DNA of 64,000 nt. Origin: Actinacidiphila guanduensis. Its GTDB lineage: Bacteria; Actinomycetota; Actinomycetes; Streptomycetales; Streptomycetaceae. The translations under genes and the position numbers were made by a program. The stretch is taken from the NCBI RefSeq assembly GCF_900103985.1, contig NZ_FNIE01000015.1, forward strand, positions 62,001 to 126,000, written 5' to 3'. Positions 26,683 through 35,669 of this stretch are shown here, one piece after another; position 1 is the first letter of the stretch, and each line of letters opens with the position of its first letter. The notes under the pieces are model-generated. The model was not told where the DNA came from, ran no database searches, and worked only from the letters and a program-made list of their open reading frames with translations.

Positions 26683-29600
26683 ATGAGGAAATCGAGACCC
26701 GCCGGCATGCCGCGGACCGGCCTATGGGCCGCGGGGCGAAAGGCCGTCACCGGCCGCGGTATCGGCGTGCGCGGCATCAGCGCGCTGGCTGCGGCCCTGG
26801 CCACCGCGACGACGCTGTGGCTCACCCCGGTGGCCGCCGCGGCACCGGCGACGGGAACGGGCAGCGCGCCATCCGCTGCCGCGGGGAACTCCGCCACCGC
26901 CCGGACCGGAACACACACGGCGTCGGGTCCCACGGCGAAGCCGGTGCCCGGTTCGCCGGCCGCGAAGGCCGCACGCTCCACGACCACGGCGACATCGAGG
27001 GCGAAGCACGGCGCAAAGCCCACGGCCCACTCGTCCGGAAACACGACCGGGAAATCCACTGCGGCGAAGCGGACATGGAGCACGGCGGACGCCAAGACGG
27101 CGCACATGCAAGCGGTGCACCAGACCGTCGTCTCCGACCTGCCCGACTCCTGTTCCGGCGCCCTGACGCCGCACACGGTCTACTCCTGCGCGGATCCGCA
27201 GGACGGAGGCGCCGCCTACACGCTCGACCTGCCGCAGCAGGACGACCTGCTCTTCGTCCAGGTGATCTCCCAGGACGCGTTCGAACCGTCCCCCGTGGTC
27301 ACCGCGCCCGACGGCAGCACGCTCACCTGCGACCGTCCCGACGACCCCCAGCAGCACGCCTACGGCACCCTGCGCTGCCCGACCACGCAGGCCGGCACGT
27401 ACACACTGACCGTTCCCGGTGCCGGCTTCACCGTGGCCTGGAACGCCCTGCTGTCGGACGCCTCCTGCACCGCGGTGTCCGCACAGGACACCGCGCTGGG
27501 CGCGCCCGCCTCCCTCACCGGCTCGCTGGCCGCCGGCTCCGCCGGGGACTGCTACAGCCTGCCGCTGGTGGCCGGGGACGTCCTGCGCTCACGGGTCTCG
27601 GACTGGACCGACAACGCGTGGGTCTACGACGCGGACGGCACGCTGGTGTGCGCAAAGAACGAGGGCGCCTTCGAGATGGAGTGCCCCCTCACCGGCCCCG
27701 CGCCCTACCGGGTCCAACTCGACCAGCGGTTCGGCGAGCAGAGCGACTACACCGTCGGCTACGCACGCCTGTCCACCCCGGCGGGCTGTCCGGCCCTGCA
27801 ACCGCAGGCGTACGGCACCGTCCCGGACGCGTCGTCCACCTCACGCTGCCGCATCCTGCACGTAACGGCTGCCGGCTCCTGGGTCTTCGGCACCGCAGCC
27901 GCCGACCGCGGAGTCACCGGCGCCCTGTACCGGGCCGACGGCACCGAGGTCTGCACCAAGGACCAGGAAGCGGCCTGCTCCCTGACCGCGGGGGACTACA
28001 CCTGGGCCCGCGACTTCCAGGACGACGGACCCGATGCCTACGGCGTGTGGTTCCGCGCTGCGGCGAGCACCGACGGCTGCGTCGCCGGCCGCGACGACGG
28101 CTTCGCCTCCGGCGCCCTGACCGGGTCCTTCGCCGGTCCCGGTGAGCAACTGTGCTGGACGCTGCCGACGGCGACCGGCCAGGGCCTCTACCTCCTCGAC
28201 CAGCAGGAGGGCCGCGGCGCGCAGTTGGCGGAGACGGTCTTCGACGCCACGGGCGCCCGGCAGTGCGACGACGACACCGTCGTTCTCGTCTGCAAGCTCA
28301 ACGGCACCGCGCCCTTCCACCTCGCGCTGCTGAACACCGCCACCGGCACGGACTCCGGTGCAGGTACGGGCAGTTACGTCTACACCGTCCAGCGGACCGG
28401 CTCCACGAGCGGTTGCACCAGCTGGCCGGAGTCGGACTTCGGCGGCTCCTGGGGCGCGGAGGTCTCCCTGAGCGCCGCCGACCACCAGATGCAGTGCCTG
28501 GCGCTCCCGGCGGACTCGCACTCCCCGGCGGAGATGTTCGACTACACCAACACCAGCGGCCGGCTGAACGCCTCCTACCAGGTCTACGACCAAGCAGGCG
28601 ACAAGGTCTGTGCCAGTGCGGGCAGTTCCCTGACCACCTGCCGCTTCGCCGCCGGCACCGCCTACCAGGTGCTGCTGGTCGGCACCGGCTACGACGACAC
28701 GTACGACCTGGTCCGGCGGGACATCTCCGCCACCGCGTCCTGCGCGGCGCCCGCCTCCCTCGCCATCGGCGGCGCCACCACCGCTTACGCGTTCGGCTCA
28801 GCCCTGGACAGCGGCTGCCTGCGGGTGTCCGCCGCCAGCGGCGACAAGCTGTGGTTGTCGGTCCGCACCCCGCACCCGGAGTACGAGACAGGCGCCGACC
28901 TCTTCGTCGCGGACGACACCGGGAAGGTCGTCTGCTGGCAGCAGGGCACCGCGTGCCGCGTCACCGGCTCGACGTCCTACGTCGTCGGTGTCGTCGCCGC
29001 CGGTTACAACGGCGATCCCATCCAGGCGCGGGTGGACACCTGGAAGGTCGGCACGGCCGCGGGCTGGGCGCCGCAGTGCACCGCCAACTCGCTGTCGGCA
29101 GACGGCTTCCCCGTCCTCAGCGGCACTTTCACCGACTCCGCGTCCGGCTACTGCGGGGTGATGGACCTCAAGCCCTCGCAGCGCTTCGACATCTACGGCA
29201 CCGACAGTGACGCCGGATACGAGCCGTCGCTGACCCTGCTCGGCACCACGGGTTTCGCGGGCACCTCCCCCAACTCCGCCTACCAGTGCGTGATGTCCGA
29301 TCCGGGCTTCAGGGCCTTCTGCCAGATCTCGTCGTCCGCGACGGCCGGCCAGTACCTGCTGGTGGTTTCGGCCGACGACACCACCAGCCCGGTCGAGTAC
29401 TCCATCCAAGGCGTGTGCACGCAGGGCTGCTCCGCCCTGCCCGCCCCTGCGGACGTCACATCGCTGAGTCCGGCCACCGGACCGGCCGGCACGGCCACCC
29501 AGGTCGTCGTGCACGGCTCACACCTGACCCTGGGAACACAGGTGGGTCTGGTGAGGAACGCCAGCCCGGCGTCGTACGACACGATGAGCACCCCGGTGTC

Positions 29601-30885
29601 GGTCAGCGCCGACGGCACGGCGCTGACGGTACTGCTCTCCCCCGGGTCGGCCGATCCGGGCTCGTACGACGTCGTCGTCGGCCAACCCGGATACACCACC
29701 GGCACGAAGTCGCCCGGCTATCTTCCTGACGGCTTCACCGTCACCGCTGCCTCCGCGACGACGCACAGCCGACTCGTGCCGATCACACCGACGCGATTCC
29801 TGGACACCCGCAACGGAACCGGGGCCCCGAAGGCCCGGATCGCCGCCGGGGGCACCGTACGACTCACAGTCGCCGGCGCCCACGGCGTCCCCGCCTCAGG
29901 CGTCACAGCCGTCACCATGAACGTCACCGCCGTGCAACCGACCGCGAACGGCCACATCATCGTCTACCCCGACGGCCAGCCCCAGCCGTCCGTCTCCAAC
30001 CTCAACTACCGGACGGGCGACACCATCGCCAACCTGGTGACCGTCCCCGTACACAACGGCATCGCCGACCTCTACAACAGCGGCGGAACGATCGACCTCG
30101 TCGCCGACGTCACGGGCTACTACACCGCCAACGGCGCAGGGTCGGCCCTGAAGACGATCACACCCACCCGATTCCTGGACACCCGCAACGGAACCGGGGC
30201 CCCGAAGGCCCGAGTCGCCGGCGGCGGCACCGTACGACTCACAGTCGCCGGCGCCCACGGCGTCCCCGCCTCAGGCGTCACAGCCGTCACCATGAACGTC
30301 ACCGCCGTGCAACCGACCGCAAGCGGCCACATCATCGTCTACCCCGACGGCCAGGCCCGGCCGTCCGTCTCCAACCTCAACTACCAAGCGGGCCAGACCA
30401 TTGCCAACCTGGTGACCGTCCCCGTACACAACGGCATCGCCGACCTCTACAACAGCGGCGGAACGATCGACCTCGTCGCCGACGTCACGGGCTACTTCTC
30501 CACCGCGGGGTCCACGTTCACGCCGGTCGACCCGGTACGCCTGCTCGACACCCGCAGCGGACTCGGTGCGCGCACCGGCCAGGTGGGTCCCGGCGCGACG
30601 GTGAGTTTCCGGGTCGGAGGGGTCAGTGGTGTCCCGATCGCCGATCTGACCGCGGTCACCCTCAATGTCACGGTCACCGCCCCCACCGCCGGCAGCCACC
30701 TCACCGTCTACCCGCACGGCACGCCGCTGCCCAGCGTGTCGAACCTCAACTACCCGGCGGGTACGACCATCGCCAACCAGGTGGTGGTGCCCGTGGTCGA
30801 CGGCAGGGTCTCCTTGACGAACTACACGGGTGACGTCCAGACCATCGCGGACCTCGACGGCTATTACAGCGCCGAGTCGGCATAG
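26683..30885 (+). CDS. Large secreted protein with three C-terminal repeats
   Basis: 1400 residues from ATG 26683 with AGGGGGGAA upstream. N-terminus MRKSRPAGMPRTG and then a hydrophobic stretch ending LTPVAAAAPA give a signal peptide. A Thr/Ser/Ala/Lys-rich linker spans about 55-135. Residues ~150-930 hold many short units with paired cysteines (for example DSCSGALTPHTVYSCADP, DCYSLPLVAGD), looking like successive small beta-sandwich modules. An IPT/TIG-like domain follows (SLSPATGPAGTATQVVVHGS). Three repeats of about 120 residues with (T/V)RxLDTRxGxGA at their starts and DVTGYY/DLDGYY at their ends finish the protein. Probably adhesive or carbohydrate-binding at the cell surface; no catalytic motif is seen. 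No sortase signal. Confidence 0.8.
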   Translation: MRKSRPAGMPRTGLWAAGRKAVTGRGIGVRGISALAAALATATTLWLTPVAAAAPATGTGSAPSAAAGNSATARTGTHTASGPTAKPVPGSPAAKAARSTTTATSRAKHGAKPTAHSSGNTTGKSTAAKRTWSTADAKTAHMQAVHQTVVSDLPDSCSGALTPHTVYSCADPQDGGAAYTLDLPQQDDLLFVQVISQDAFEPSPVVTAPDGSTLTCDRPDDPQQHAYGTLRCPTTQAGTYTLTVPGAGFTVAWNALLSDASCTAVSAQDTALGAPASLTGSLAAGSAGDCYSLPLVAGDVLRSRVSDWTDNAWVYDADGTLVCAKNEGAFEMECPLTGPAPYRVQLDQRFGEQSDYTVGYARLSTPAGCPALQPQAYGTVPDASSTSRCRILHVTAAGSWVFGTAAADRGVTGALYRADGTEVCTKDQEAACSLTAGDYTWARDFQDDGPDAYGVWFRAAASTDGCVAGRDDGFASGALTGSFAGPGEQLCWTLPTATGQGLYLLDQQEGRGAQLAETVFDATGARQCDDDTVVLVCKLNGTAPFHLALLNTATGTDSGAGTGSYVYTVQRTGSTSGCTSWPESDFGGSWGAEVSLSAADHQMQCLALPADSHSPAEMFDYTNTSGRLNASYQVYDQAGDKVCASAGSSLTTCRFAAGTAYQVLLVGTGYDDTYDLVRRDISATASCAAPASLAIGGATTAYAFGSALDSGCLRVSAASGDKLWLSVRTPHPEYETGADLFVADDTGKVVCWQQGTACRVTGSTSYVVGVVAAGYNGDPIQARVDTWKVGTAAGWAPQCTANSLSADGFPVLSGTFTDSASGYCGVMDLKPSQRFDIYGTDSDAGYEPSLTLLGTTGFAGTSPNSAYQCVMSDPGFRAFCQISSSATAGQYLLVVSADDTTSPVEYSIQGVCTQGCSALPAPADVTSLSPATGPAGTATQVVVHGSHLTLGTQVGLVRNASPASYDTMSTPVSVSADGTALTVLLSPGSADPGSYDVVVGQPGYTTGTKSPGYLPDGFTVTAASATTHSRLVPITPTRFLDTRNGTGAPKARIAAGGTVRLTVAGAHGVPASGVTAVTMNVTAVQPTANGHIIVYPDGQPQPSVSNLNYRTGDTIANLVTVPVHNGIADLYNSGGTIDLVADVTGYYTANGAGSALKTITPTRFLDTRNGTGAPKARVAGGGTVRLTVAGAHGVPASGVTAVTMNVTAVQPTASGHIIVYPDGQARPSVSNLNYQAGQTIANLVTVPVHNGIADLYNSGGTIDLVADVTGYFSTAGSTFTPVDPVRLLDTRSGLGARTGQVGPGATVSFRVGGVSGVPIADLTAVTLNVTVTAPTAGSHLTVYPHGTPLPSVSNLNYPAGTTIANQVVVPVVDGRVSLTNYTGDVQTIADLDGYYSAESA
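29794..30498 (+). repeat. Near-identical intragenic 375-bp tandem repeat
   Basis: 29794-30123 and 30169-30498 match almost base for base at a 375-bp offset (125 codons), from cgattcctggacacccgc to gacgtcacgggctac. The third repeat (about 30530-30875) has diverged. Recent duplication or gene conversion within the secreted-protein gene. Confidence 0.85.
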
Positions 30886-30912
30886 CCAGGCGCCGGTTAC
30901 GGCGCGGACCAC

Positions 30913-30952
30913 GCCGGTTGCCCGGGCCCCACGTGGGGTCCGGGCAACCGGC
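30913..30952 (+). terminator. Strong terminator after the secreted protein gene
   Basis: Two 20-nt arms (gccggttgcccgggccccac and its near-complement) with one mismatch and no loop, 28 bp after the stop. The remaining 30953-31266 carries no supportable gene. Confidence 0.8.
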
Positions 30953-31266
30953 CTCCGTGGGGACCGGGTACCAAACATCGATCCAGCGGCGGCGGGTGAC
31001 GTCCCGGCACCGATCGCATCGGGTCGACGTACGTACGGTCACCCATCGCCCCGCCGCCGGCGAGCAGAAGGTCCGTGACGTCGGTGTCGGTGTCGGTTGG
31101 GGTCTCGATCATGACCGCCTGGCCCGCGCAGCCGTTGTCACAGCCGTGCCATAGGCTTCCCATCGGTCGCGCACCACGCCGGGCTCCGGCGAAATGGGGG
31201 GCGCGCGGCCGCATTTCACGTACCCGGCCGCGGCCGGGCTTCTTCGTCCAGGGGGCGGACATCATC

Positions 31267-33234
31267 GTGCGTCAGCGCACTCTTTCCACCGCGACCGCGC
31301 TCGCGGTCCTCTTCGGCTCGGCCGCGCTCGCGGCCGGTACGGCCGGAACGGCGGCGGCCGACTCCGCCAAGCTCCTGCCGGCCACCTCGGTGGGCGGCAT
31401 GGTGGTCGACGGCAGCCACCAGCGGGTCTACCTCTCCGACCCGGCCGACGGCAAGCTCCTCGTCACCGACTACAGCGGCACCGTCCAGGCGAGCCTGCCG
31501 GGCCTGCCCGGCGTGACCGGCCTCGCGCTGTCCGCCGACTCCGCGACCCTCTACGCGGCCGTCAAGGGCGCCCACGAGATCGTCGCCGTGGACACCTCGA
31601 CGTACCGGTCCACCGCGTCCTACCCGGTGGACGGCGCCGACCCGACCGCGCTCGAACGCCTCGGCGACCGGCTGTGGTTCGGCTACGCCGGCGGCCTCGG
31701 CTCCCTCGACCTGTCCGGCGACCAGCCGGTGGTGGCCCTCGACGTGGACGGCGGCGCCCTGGGCGAGCACCCGCTGCTCGCCGCCGACCCGGCCGCGCCG
31801 AACGTGCTCGCGGCCGAGAGCGACTCCGCGCTCACCGTGTTCGACGTGACGGCCGACGGGGTGACGGTACGGGCGCGCGCGAACGTCGCGTCCAACGTCA
31901 AGCAGATCGACCTGACGCCGGACGGCCAGGAGGTCCTGACCTCCTGGGACGACGGCGCCTCGTACGGCTACGCCATCGGCGCGTTCTCCACCGCCGACCT
32001 GTCCCGCGCCGGCGACTACCCGACCGCCGCCTACCCGAACGCCGTGACGGTCGCGCCGGACGGCGAGGTCGCGGCCGGCTCCTTCTCCTGGTACGACCCG
32101 GACGTCCACGTCTTCGCGCCGGGCGCCGCGTCGCCGACCCGCGAGTACGACTTCCCCAACACCGGCTCCTCCTCGGGCGCCGACACGCTGGTGGACGGCG
32201 CGCTGGCCTGGGCGCCGGACCACAGCCGGCTGTTCGCGGTCTCCGAGAACGACGCGGGCGTCCTCACGCTGCGCACGCTGGGCGATCCGGAGAAGGAGGT
32301 GCCGGCCCTCAAGGTGTCCGCGCCCGCCACGGCCACCCGTGCCAAGAAGCTGACCGTCCAGGGCACGCTGACCTCGAAGACGGCGGTGCCCGCCGGCACC
32401 GTCCTCACGGTCACCCGCACCGACCTGTCGTCGCCCAAAGGCAAGGCGCTCGCCTCGGTCAGGACCGGTGCCGGCGGCGCCTTCACCTTCGCCGACACCC
32501 CGCCGGCCGGCGGCAAGGTGACGTACAAGGTGGCCTACGCGGGCGACGCCACCCATGTCGCCGCCTCGGCTTCGGCCTCGGTGCAGGTCTCCCGCAGCGC
32601 GGTGGCGCTCTCGCTCAACCACAACAAGGGCGTCTACGGCTACGGCACGCACCTCACCTTCACCGCGCACCTCGGCACCACTTACACCAACCGCACGGTG
32701 GAGCTGTGGGCCGACCCGGCGGGCTCCGACAAGCCGAACAAGCTGCTGAAGAAGGGGACGGTCAGCAAGAGCGGCAATCTCAGCGTCGCCCTCACCCTGA
32801 CCCGCAACACCACCGTCAGCGCCGTCTTCGCAGGTGACGCCCACTCCGCCCCGAAGACCGTGAAGTCCACGGCATACGCCCGGGTGAAGGTGTCGCTGGC
32901 GGTCTCCAAGCAGTACCGGAAGGCGAAGATCGGTTCCACTACGTACTACTGGTTCCACAAGAAGACCGACCCGGTCCTCACTACCACGATGACCTACGCC
33001 AAGGGCCGCGAGGAGCAGCTGGCGCTCCAGGTCTACTACGACGGCAAGTGGTACGACTCGGACGCCGAGTACTTCAAGCTCGGCACCAGCGGCAAGGTCG
33101 CCGTCCGCCTCGGCGCCCCCGGCGTCTCAGGCATCCGCGCCCGCGTCCGTGCCTCCTACGTCAAGGGGACGTCCGGCGACTCCTTGAACACGACGACCCA
33201 CGGCTCGTGGGTGTACCTCTACTTCACCAAGTAG
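31267..33234 (+). CDS. Secreted beta-propeller protein with C-terminal Ig-like domains
   Basis: 655 residues from GTG 31267 with AGGGGGCGG about 9 nt upstream. Signal peptide VRQRTLSTATALAVLFGSAA ending in GTAAADS. Residues ~35-345 form YVTN/NHL-type propeller blades (GMVVDGSHQRVYLSDPADGK, GLALSADSATLYAAVKGAHE, TVAPDGEVAAGSFSWYDPDV). After ~350 come Ig-like (Big_3-type) modules: KLTVQGTLTSKTAVPAGTVL, VTYKVAYAGDATHVAASASA and VYGYGTHLTFTAHLG. The C-terminus YWFHKKTDPVLTTTM to WVYLYFTK resembles the tail of other Streptomyces exported repeat proteins. Likely extracellular binding or scaffolding; no enzyme motif. A terminator follows. Confidence 0.85.
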   Translation: MRQRTLSTATALAVLFGSAALAAGTAGTAAADSAKLLPATSVGGMVVDGSHQRVYLSDPADGKLLVTDYSGTVQASLPGLPGVTGLALSADSATLYAAVKGAHEIVAVDTSTYRSTASYPVDGADPTALERLGDRLWFGYAGGLGSLDLSGDQPVVALDVDGGALGEHPLLAADPAAPNVLAAESDSALTVFDVTADGVTVRARANVASNVKQIDLTPDGQEVLTSWDDGASYGYAIGAFSTADLSRAGDYPTAAYPNAVTVAPDGEVAAGSFSWYDPDVHVFAPGAASPTREYDFPNTGSSSGADTLVDGALAWAPDHSRLFAVSENDAGVLTLRTLGDPEKEVPALKVSAPATATRAKKLTVQGTLTSKTAVPAGTVLTVTRTDLSSPKGKALASVRTGAGGAFTFADTPPAGGKVTYKVAYAGDATHVAASASASVQVSRSAVALSLNHNKGVYGYGTHLTFTAHLGTTYTNRTVELWADPAGSDKPNKLLKKGTVSKSGNLSVALTLTRNTTVSAVFAGDAHSAPKTVKSTAYARVKVSLAVSKQYRKAKIGSTTYYWFHKKTDPVLTTTMTYAKGREEQLALQVYYDGKWYDSDAEYFKLGTSGKVAVRLGAPGVSGIRARVRASYVKGTSGDSLNTTTHGSWVYLYFTK

Positions 33235-33270
33235 GGGGCGTCCTTCACGGACGTACGAGCGGCACGGCAA

Positions 33271-33303
33271 GCGCGCCCGGGGATGGGAATCCTCCGGGCG
33301 CGC
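33271..33303 (+). terminator. Terminator after the propeller protein gene
   Basis: gcgcgcccgg (33271-33280) pairs with ccgggcgcgc (33294-33303) around a ggatgggaatcct loop that can pair further. Confidence 0.65.
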
Positions 33304-33375
33304 CGACGCTTGCGGGGCCCAGCTCCGGCCGGATACCTCGTGGCACCCGGTGCTACCACGCGCTACGCTGGAGCC

Positions 33376-33645
33376 ATGTCAGCACAGCCGGAGATCACTC
33401 AGCGCGATCTGCGCAACCGGTCCAAAGAGATCATGGACGCTGTCCAGAGCGGCCAGTCCTTCACGGTCACGCGCGACGGGCACCAGATCGGGGAGCTGAT
33501 CCCGCTGCGGCGCAGACGGCGGTTCGTCCCGCGCGCGGAGTTCGCCGCCATGTCCCGGACAGCGTCGGACGTCTCACTGGACGCCTTCCGGGCCGACCAG
33601 GACGCCACCGCCGAGCAGGAGCCGGACGACCCCTATGCCCGCTGA
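33376..33645 (+). CDS. Antitoxin, Phd/YefM family
   Basis: 89 residues: MSAQPEITQRDLRNRSKEIM at the N-terminus is the DNA-binding Phd/YefM fold, and FTVTRDGHQIGELIPL is its conserved strand pair. The acidic C-terminus (FRADQDATAEQEPDDPYAR) is the disordered toxin-binding tail. ATG 33376 sits 6 nt after TACGCT, a leaderless layout. It overlaps the toxin gene by 11 bp, so the two form an operon that the pair is expected to repress itself. Confidence 0.88.
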   Translation: MSAQPEITQRDLRNRSKEIMDAVQSGQSFTVTRDGHQIGELIPLRRRRRFVPRAEFAAMSRTASDVSLDAFRADQDATAEQEPDDPYAR

Positions 33646-34093
33646 GTACACCCAGGGCCTGCTCGACACCAACGTCGTCATCCTGCGCAAGTGGATCGAC
33701 CCAGCGGAACTCCCCGCCGAAGTGGCGATCACCGCCATCACCCTGGCCGAGCTCTCCGCAGGACCCCACGAGGTGCGCAGGAACGAGGAGCAGAGCGACT
33801 ACGACGAGCACGCGGAGCGGGGCCGGCGCCTCGACATCCTCCAACGCGCGGAGAACGAGTTCGACCCCATCCCCTTCGACACCGAAGCCGCCCGCATCTA
33901 CGGCCGCGTCTGCGCCGCCGTGATCGGCGCCGGCCGCAAACCCCGCCGCCGGGTCGCCGACCTCATGATCGCCGCCATCGCCGTAGCCGAAGAGCTCCCT
34001 CTCTTCACGACCAACCCCGACGACTACAAAGGACTCGACGGCCTCCTCACCGTCGTCCCGATCACCCGACCGACCGTCCTCCACGATCGATAA
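33635..34093 (+). CDS. VapC-type PIN-domain toxin
   Basis: 152 residues. PIN-domain acidic residues are in place: D11 in GLLDTNVVIL, E39 in ITLAELSAG, D109 in RRVADLMIAAIA, and the last motif FTTNPDDYKG (N127/D129). Family knowledge: Mg2+-dependent RNase cutting tRNA or rRNA. The target is unknown. It is slightly longer than typical VapC (~130) because of a charged insert at about 46-75. Start ATG 33635 lies inside the antitoxin 3' end. Together with the Phd-like antitoxin this is an intact type II toxin-antitoxin pair. Confidence 0.88.
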   Translation: MPAEYTQGLLDTNVVILRKWIDPAELPAEVAITAITLAELSAGPHEVRRNEEQSDYDEHAERGRRLDILQRAENEFDPIPFDTEAARIYGRVCAAVIGAGRKPRRRVADLMIAAIAVAEELPLFTTNPDDYKGLDGLLTVVPITRPTVLHDR

Positions 34094-34262
34094 CGCAGGC
34101 TCGTCGGGCTGCTCCACTGGATACCTCGCGTACGGCTCGCCCTCCTCACGAGTTCGCCGCACTGTGGGCAGTTCACTGGCAAGTCCTTGTGCCGATCCGT
34201 TGAAGTCACGACCTCGCAGAACCGGACCGTGCCAGGATCAGACCGAGGACAACAGGGGGCTG

Positions 34263-35410
34263 ATGACGGTGGATTGGGTCACGATCGACTTCGAGACTGC
34301 CAACTACTCGCGGAGCAGTATCTGCTCCGTCGGAATGACAGCTGTCGAGAACAACAAATCACCGATCGCTTCACCACTCTCATCCGTCCCCCGGACAAAG
34401 GCGGGGTCGCCGCGTTCAACATGAAGCTCCACGGCATCACTCCCGATGCGGTCGTGGACGCTCCAACGTGGCCCGAGGCCCTGGCCCGTATCCTCACCTT
34501 CACCGAAGGCCGTTCCCTGGTTGCGCACAACGCCGCCTTCGACTTCGGCGCGCTGCGCGACGCGTGCAGCATCACCTCAGTGACGCGACCGGACCTCCGT
34601 TACGCCTGTTCCCTGGTCATCGCCCGCCAGACCTGGAGACTGCTCTCCTACCGCCTTCCGTTCGTCGCAGAAGCCGCCGGCGTGCCGATGCGCGGCCCAC
34701 ACCACGACGCGCAGGAGGACGCAGACACCACCGCACGAGTGGTCATTGCGGCCATGAGCAAGCATCGTGTCGACAACCTCGACGACCTGCTGAGAACGCT
34801 TCAGATCCAGTACGGCAGGCAGTACTCCACGTCGGACTCCTGGAACAACTGCCGCCACCGTACGTACGAACCGCGGACGCCGATCCCCCGGGCGAACCCG
34901 AATGCCGATCCCGAAGGCGCCCTCTATGGTCGAACCGTCTGTCTCACCGGCACCTTGAGTACGATAACCAGAGCCGAGGCTCAGAAGAGGCTTGCTGATG
35001 TCGGAGCGCAGGCGACAGCGTCGGTCGGGCTCAAAACAGATCTCCTCGTTCTCGGAACCGCCGATCCCTCGCGCTTCGCGCCGGGGATGACGCTCAGCAG
35101 CAAGCACCGCAGAGCACAGGAACTCCTGGACGGCGGACACACCATTGAGGTCATCTCGGAGGCAGAGTTCCTGGAGATGCTCTCCCTCTCCGGCCCGGCC
35201 GTCCGGGAAACGCAAGCCCCTCCTGCTGATCGCGGGGAGATCCCGGAGGCTACGCGTGACCGGTATGTTCAGCTGTCCTCCGCCATAGCCGGGCACCGCT
35301 TCAGCTACTACGTCAACGATCTTCCGCAGATCACTGATGCGCAGTTCGACGAACTGGTCACGGAGCTTGCAGCTCTGGAGACCGAATACCCGGACCTCCG
35401 TTCGTCCTGA
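34263..35410 (+). pseudogene. DEDD exonuclease-BRCT-LigA Ia fusion protein, frameshifted near its 5' end
   Basis: ATG 34263 with AGGGGG upstream gives MTVDWVTIDFETANYSRSSI, the first Exo motif (DFET). The frame breaks at AAA 34356-34358, and a -1 shift gives ITDRFTTLIRPPDKGG, then FNMKLHGITPDAVVDAPTWP, SLVAHNAAFDFGALRDAC (ExoII) and GPHHDAQEDADTTARVVIAA (ExoIII, DEDDh His). A BRCT domain follows (LYGRTVCLTGTLSTITRAEA to VISEAEFLEMLSL). The C-terminal ~45 residues (LSSAIAGHRFSYYVNDLPQI, TDAQFDELVTELAALETEYP) match domain Ia of NAD-dependent DNA ligase, then stop at once. One missing A would make a protein of about 382 residues. Role is inferred: DNA repair or defence nuclease. Confidence 0.75.
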
Positions 35411-35669
35411 GTTTCGACTCCCGCGGCACGGGCGACTGCTCCAAGGCACGGGGCCCCGGGCGGGCTCCTCGGGATGGGCCGCCGGCCCGACGCGCAAGCT
35501 CGCGGCGCGCTCCCGTCGTGACCCGTTCGTGACCCCGTCGTCACGGGGGGCGGAAAAAGTACAGGAGCCGTCAAGGTTCACCCCCATGCGGGCGATTCGG
35601 CGGGGCCGGTGGGAGTATGGGCGCGCGGCGCCAAGGTGGGCGCCCGGGAGTGTCCAACGGGGGGACGCC

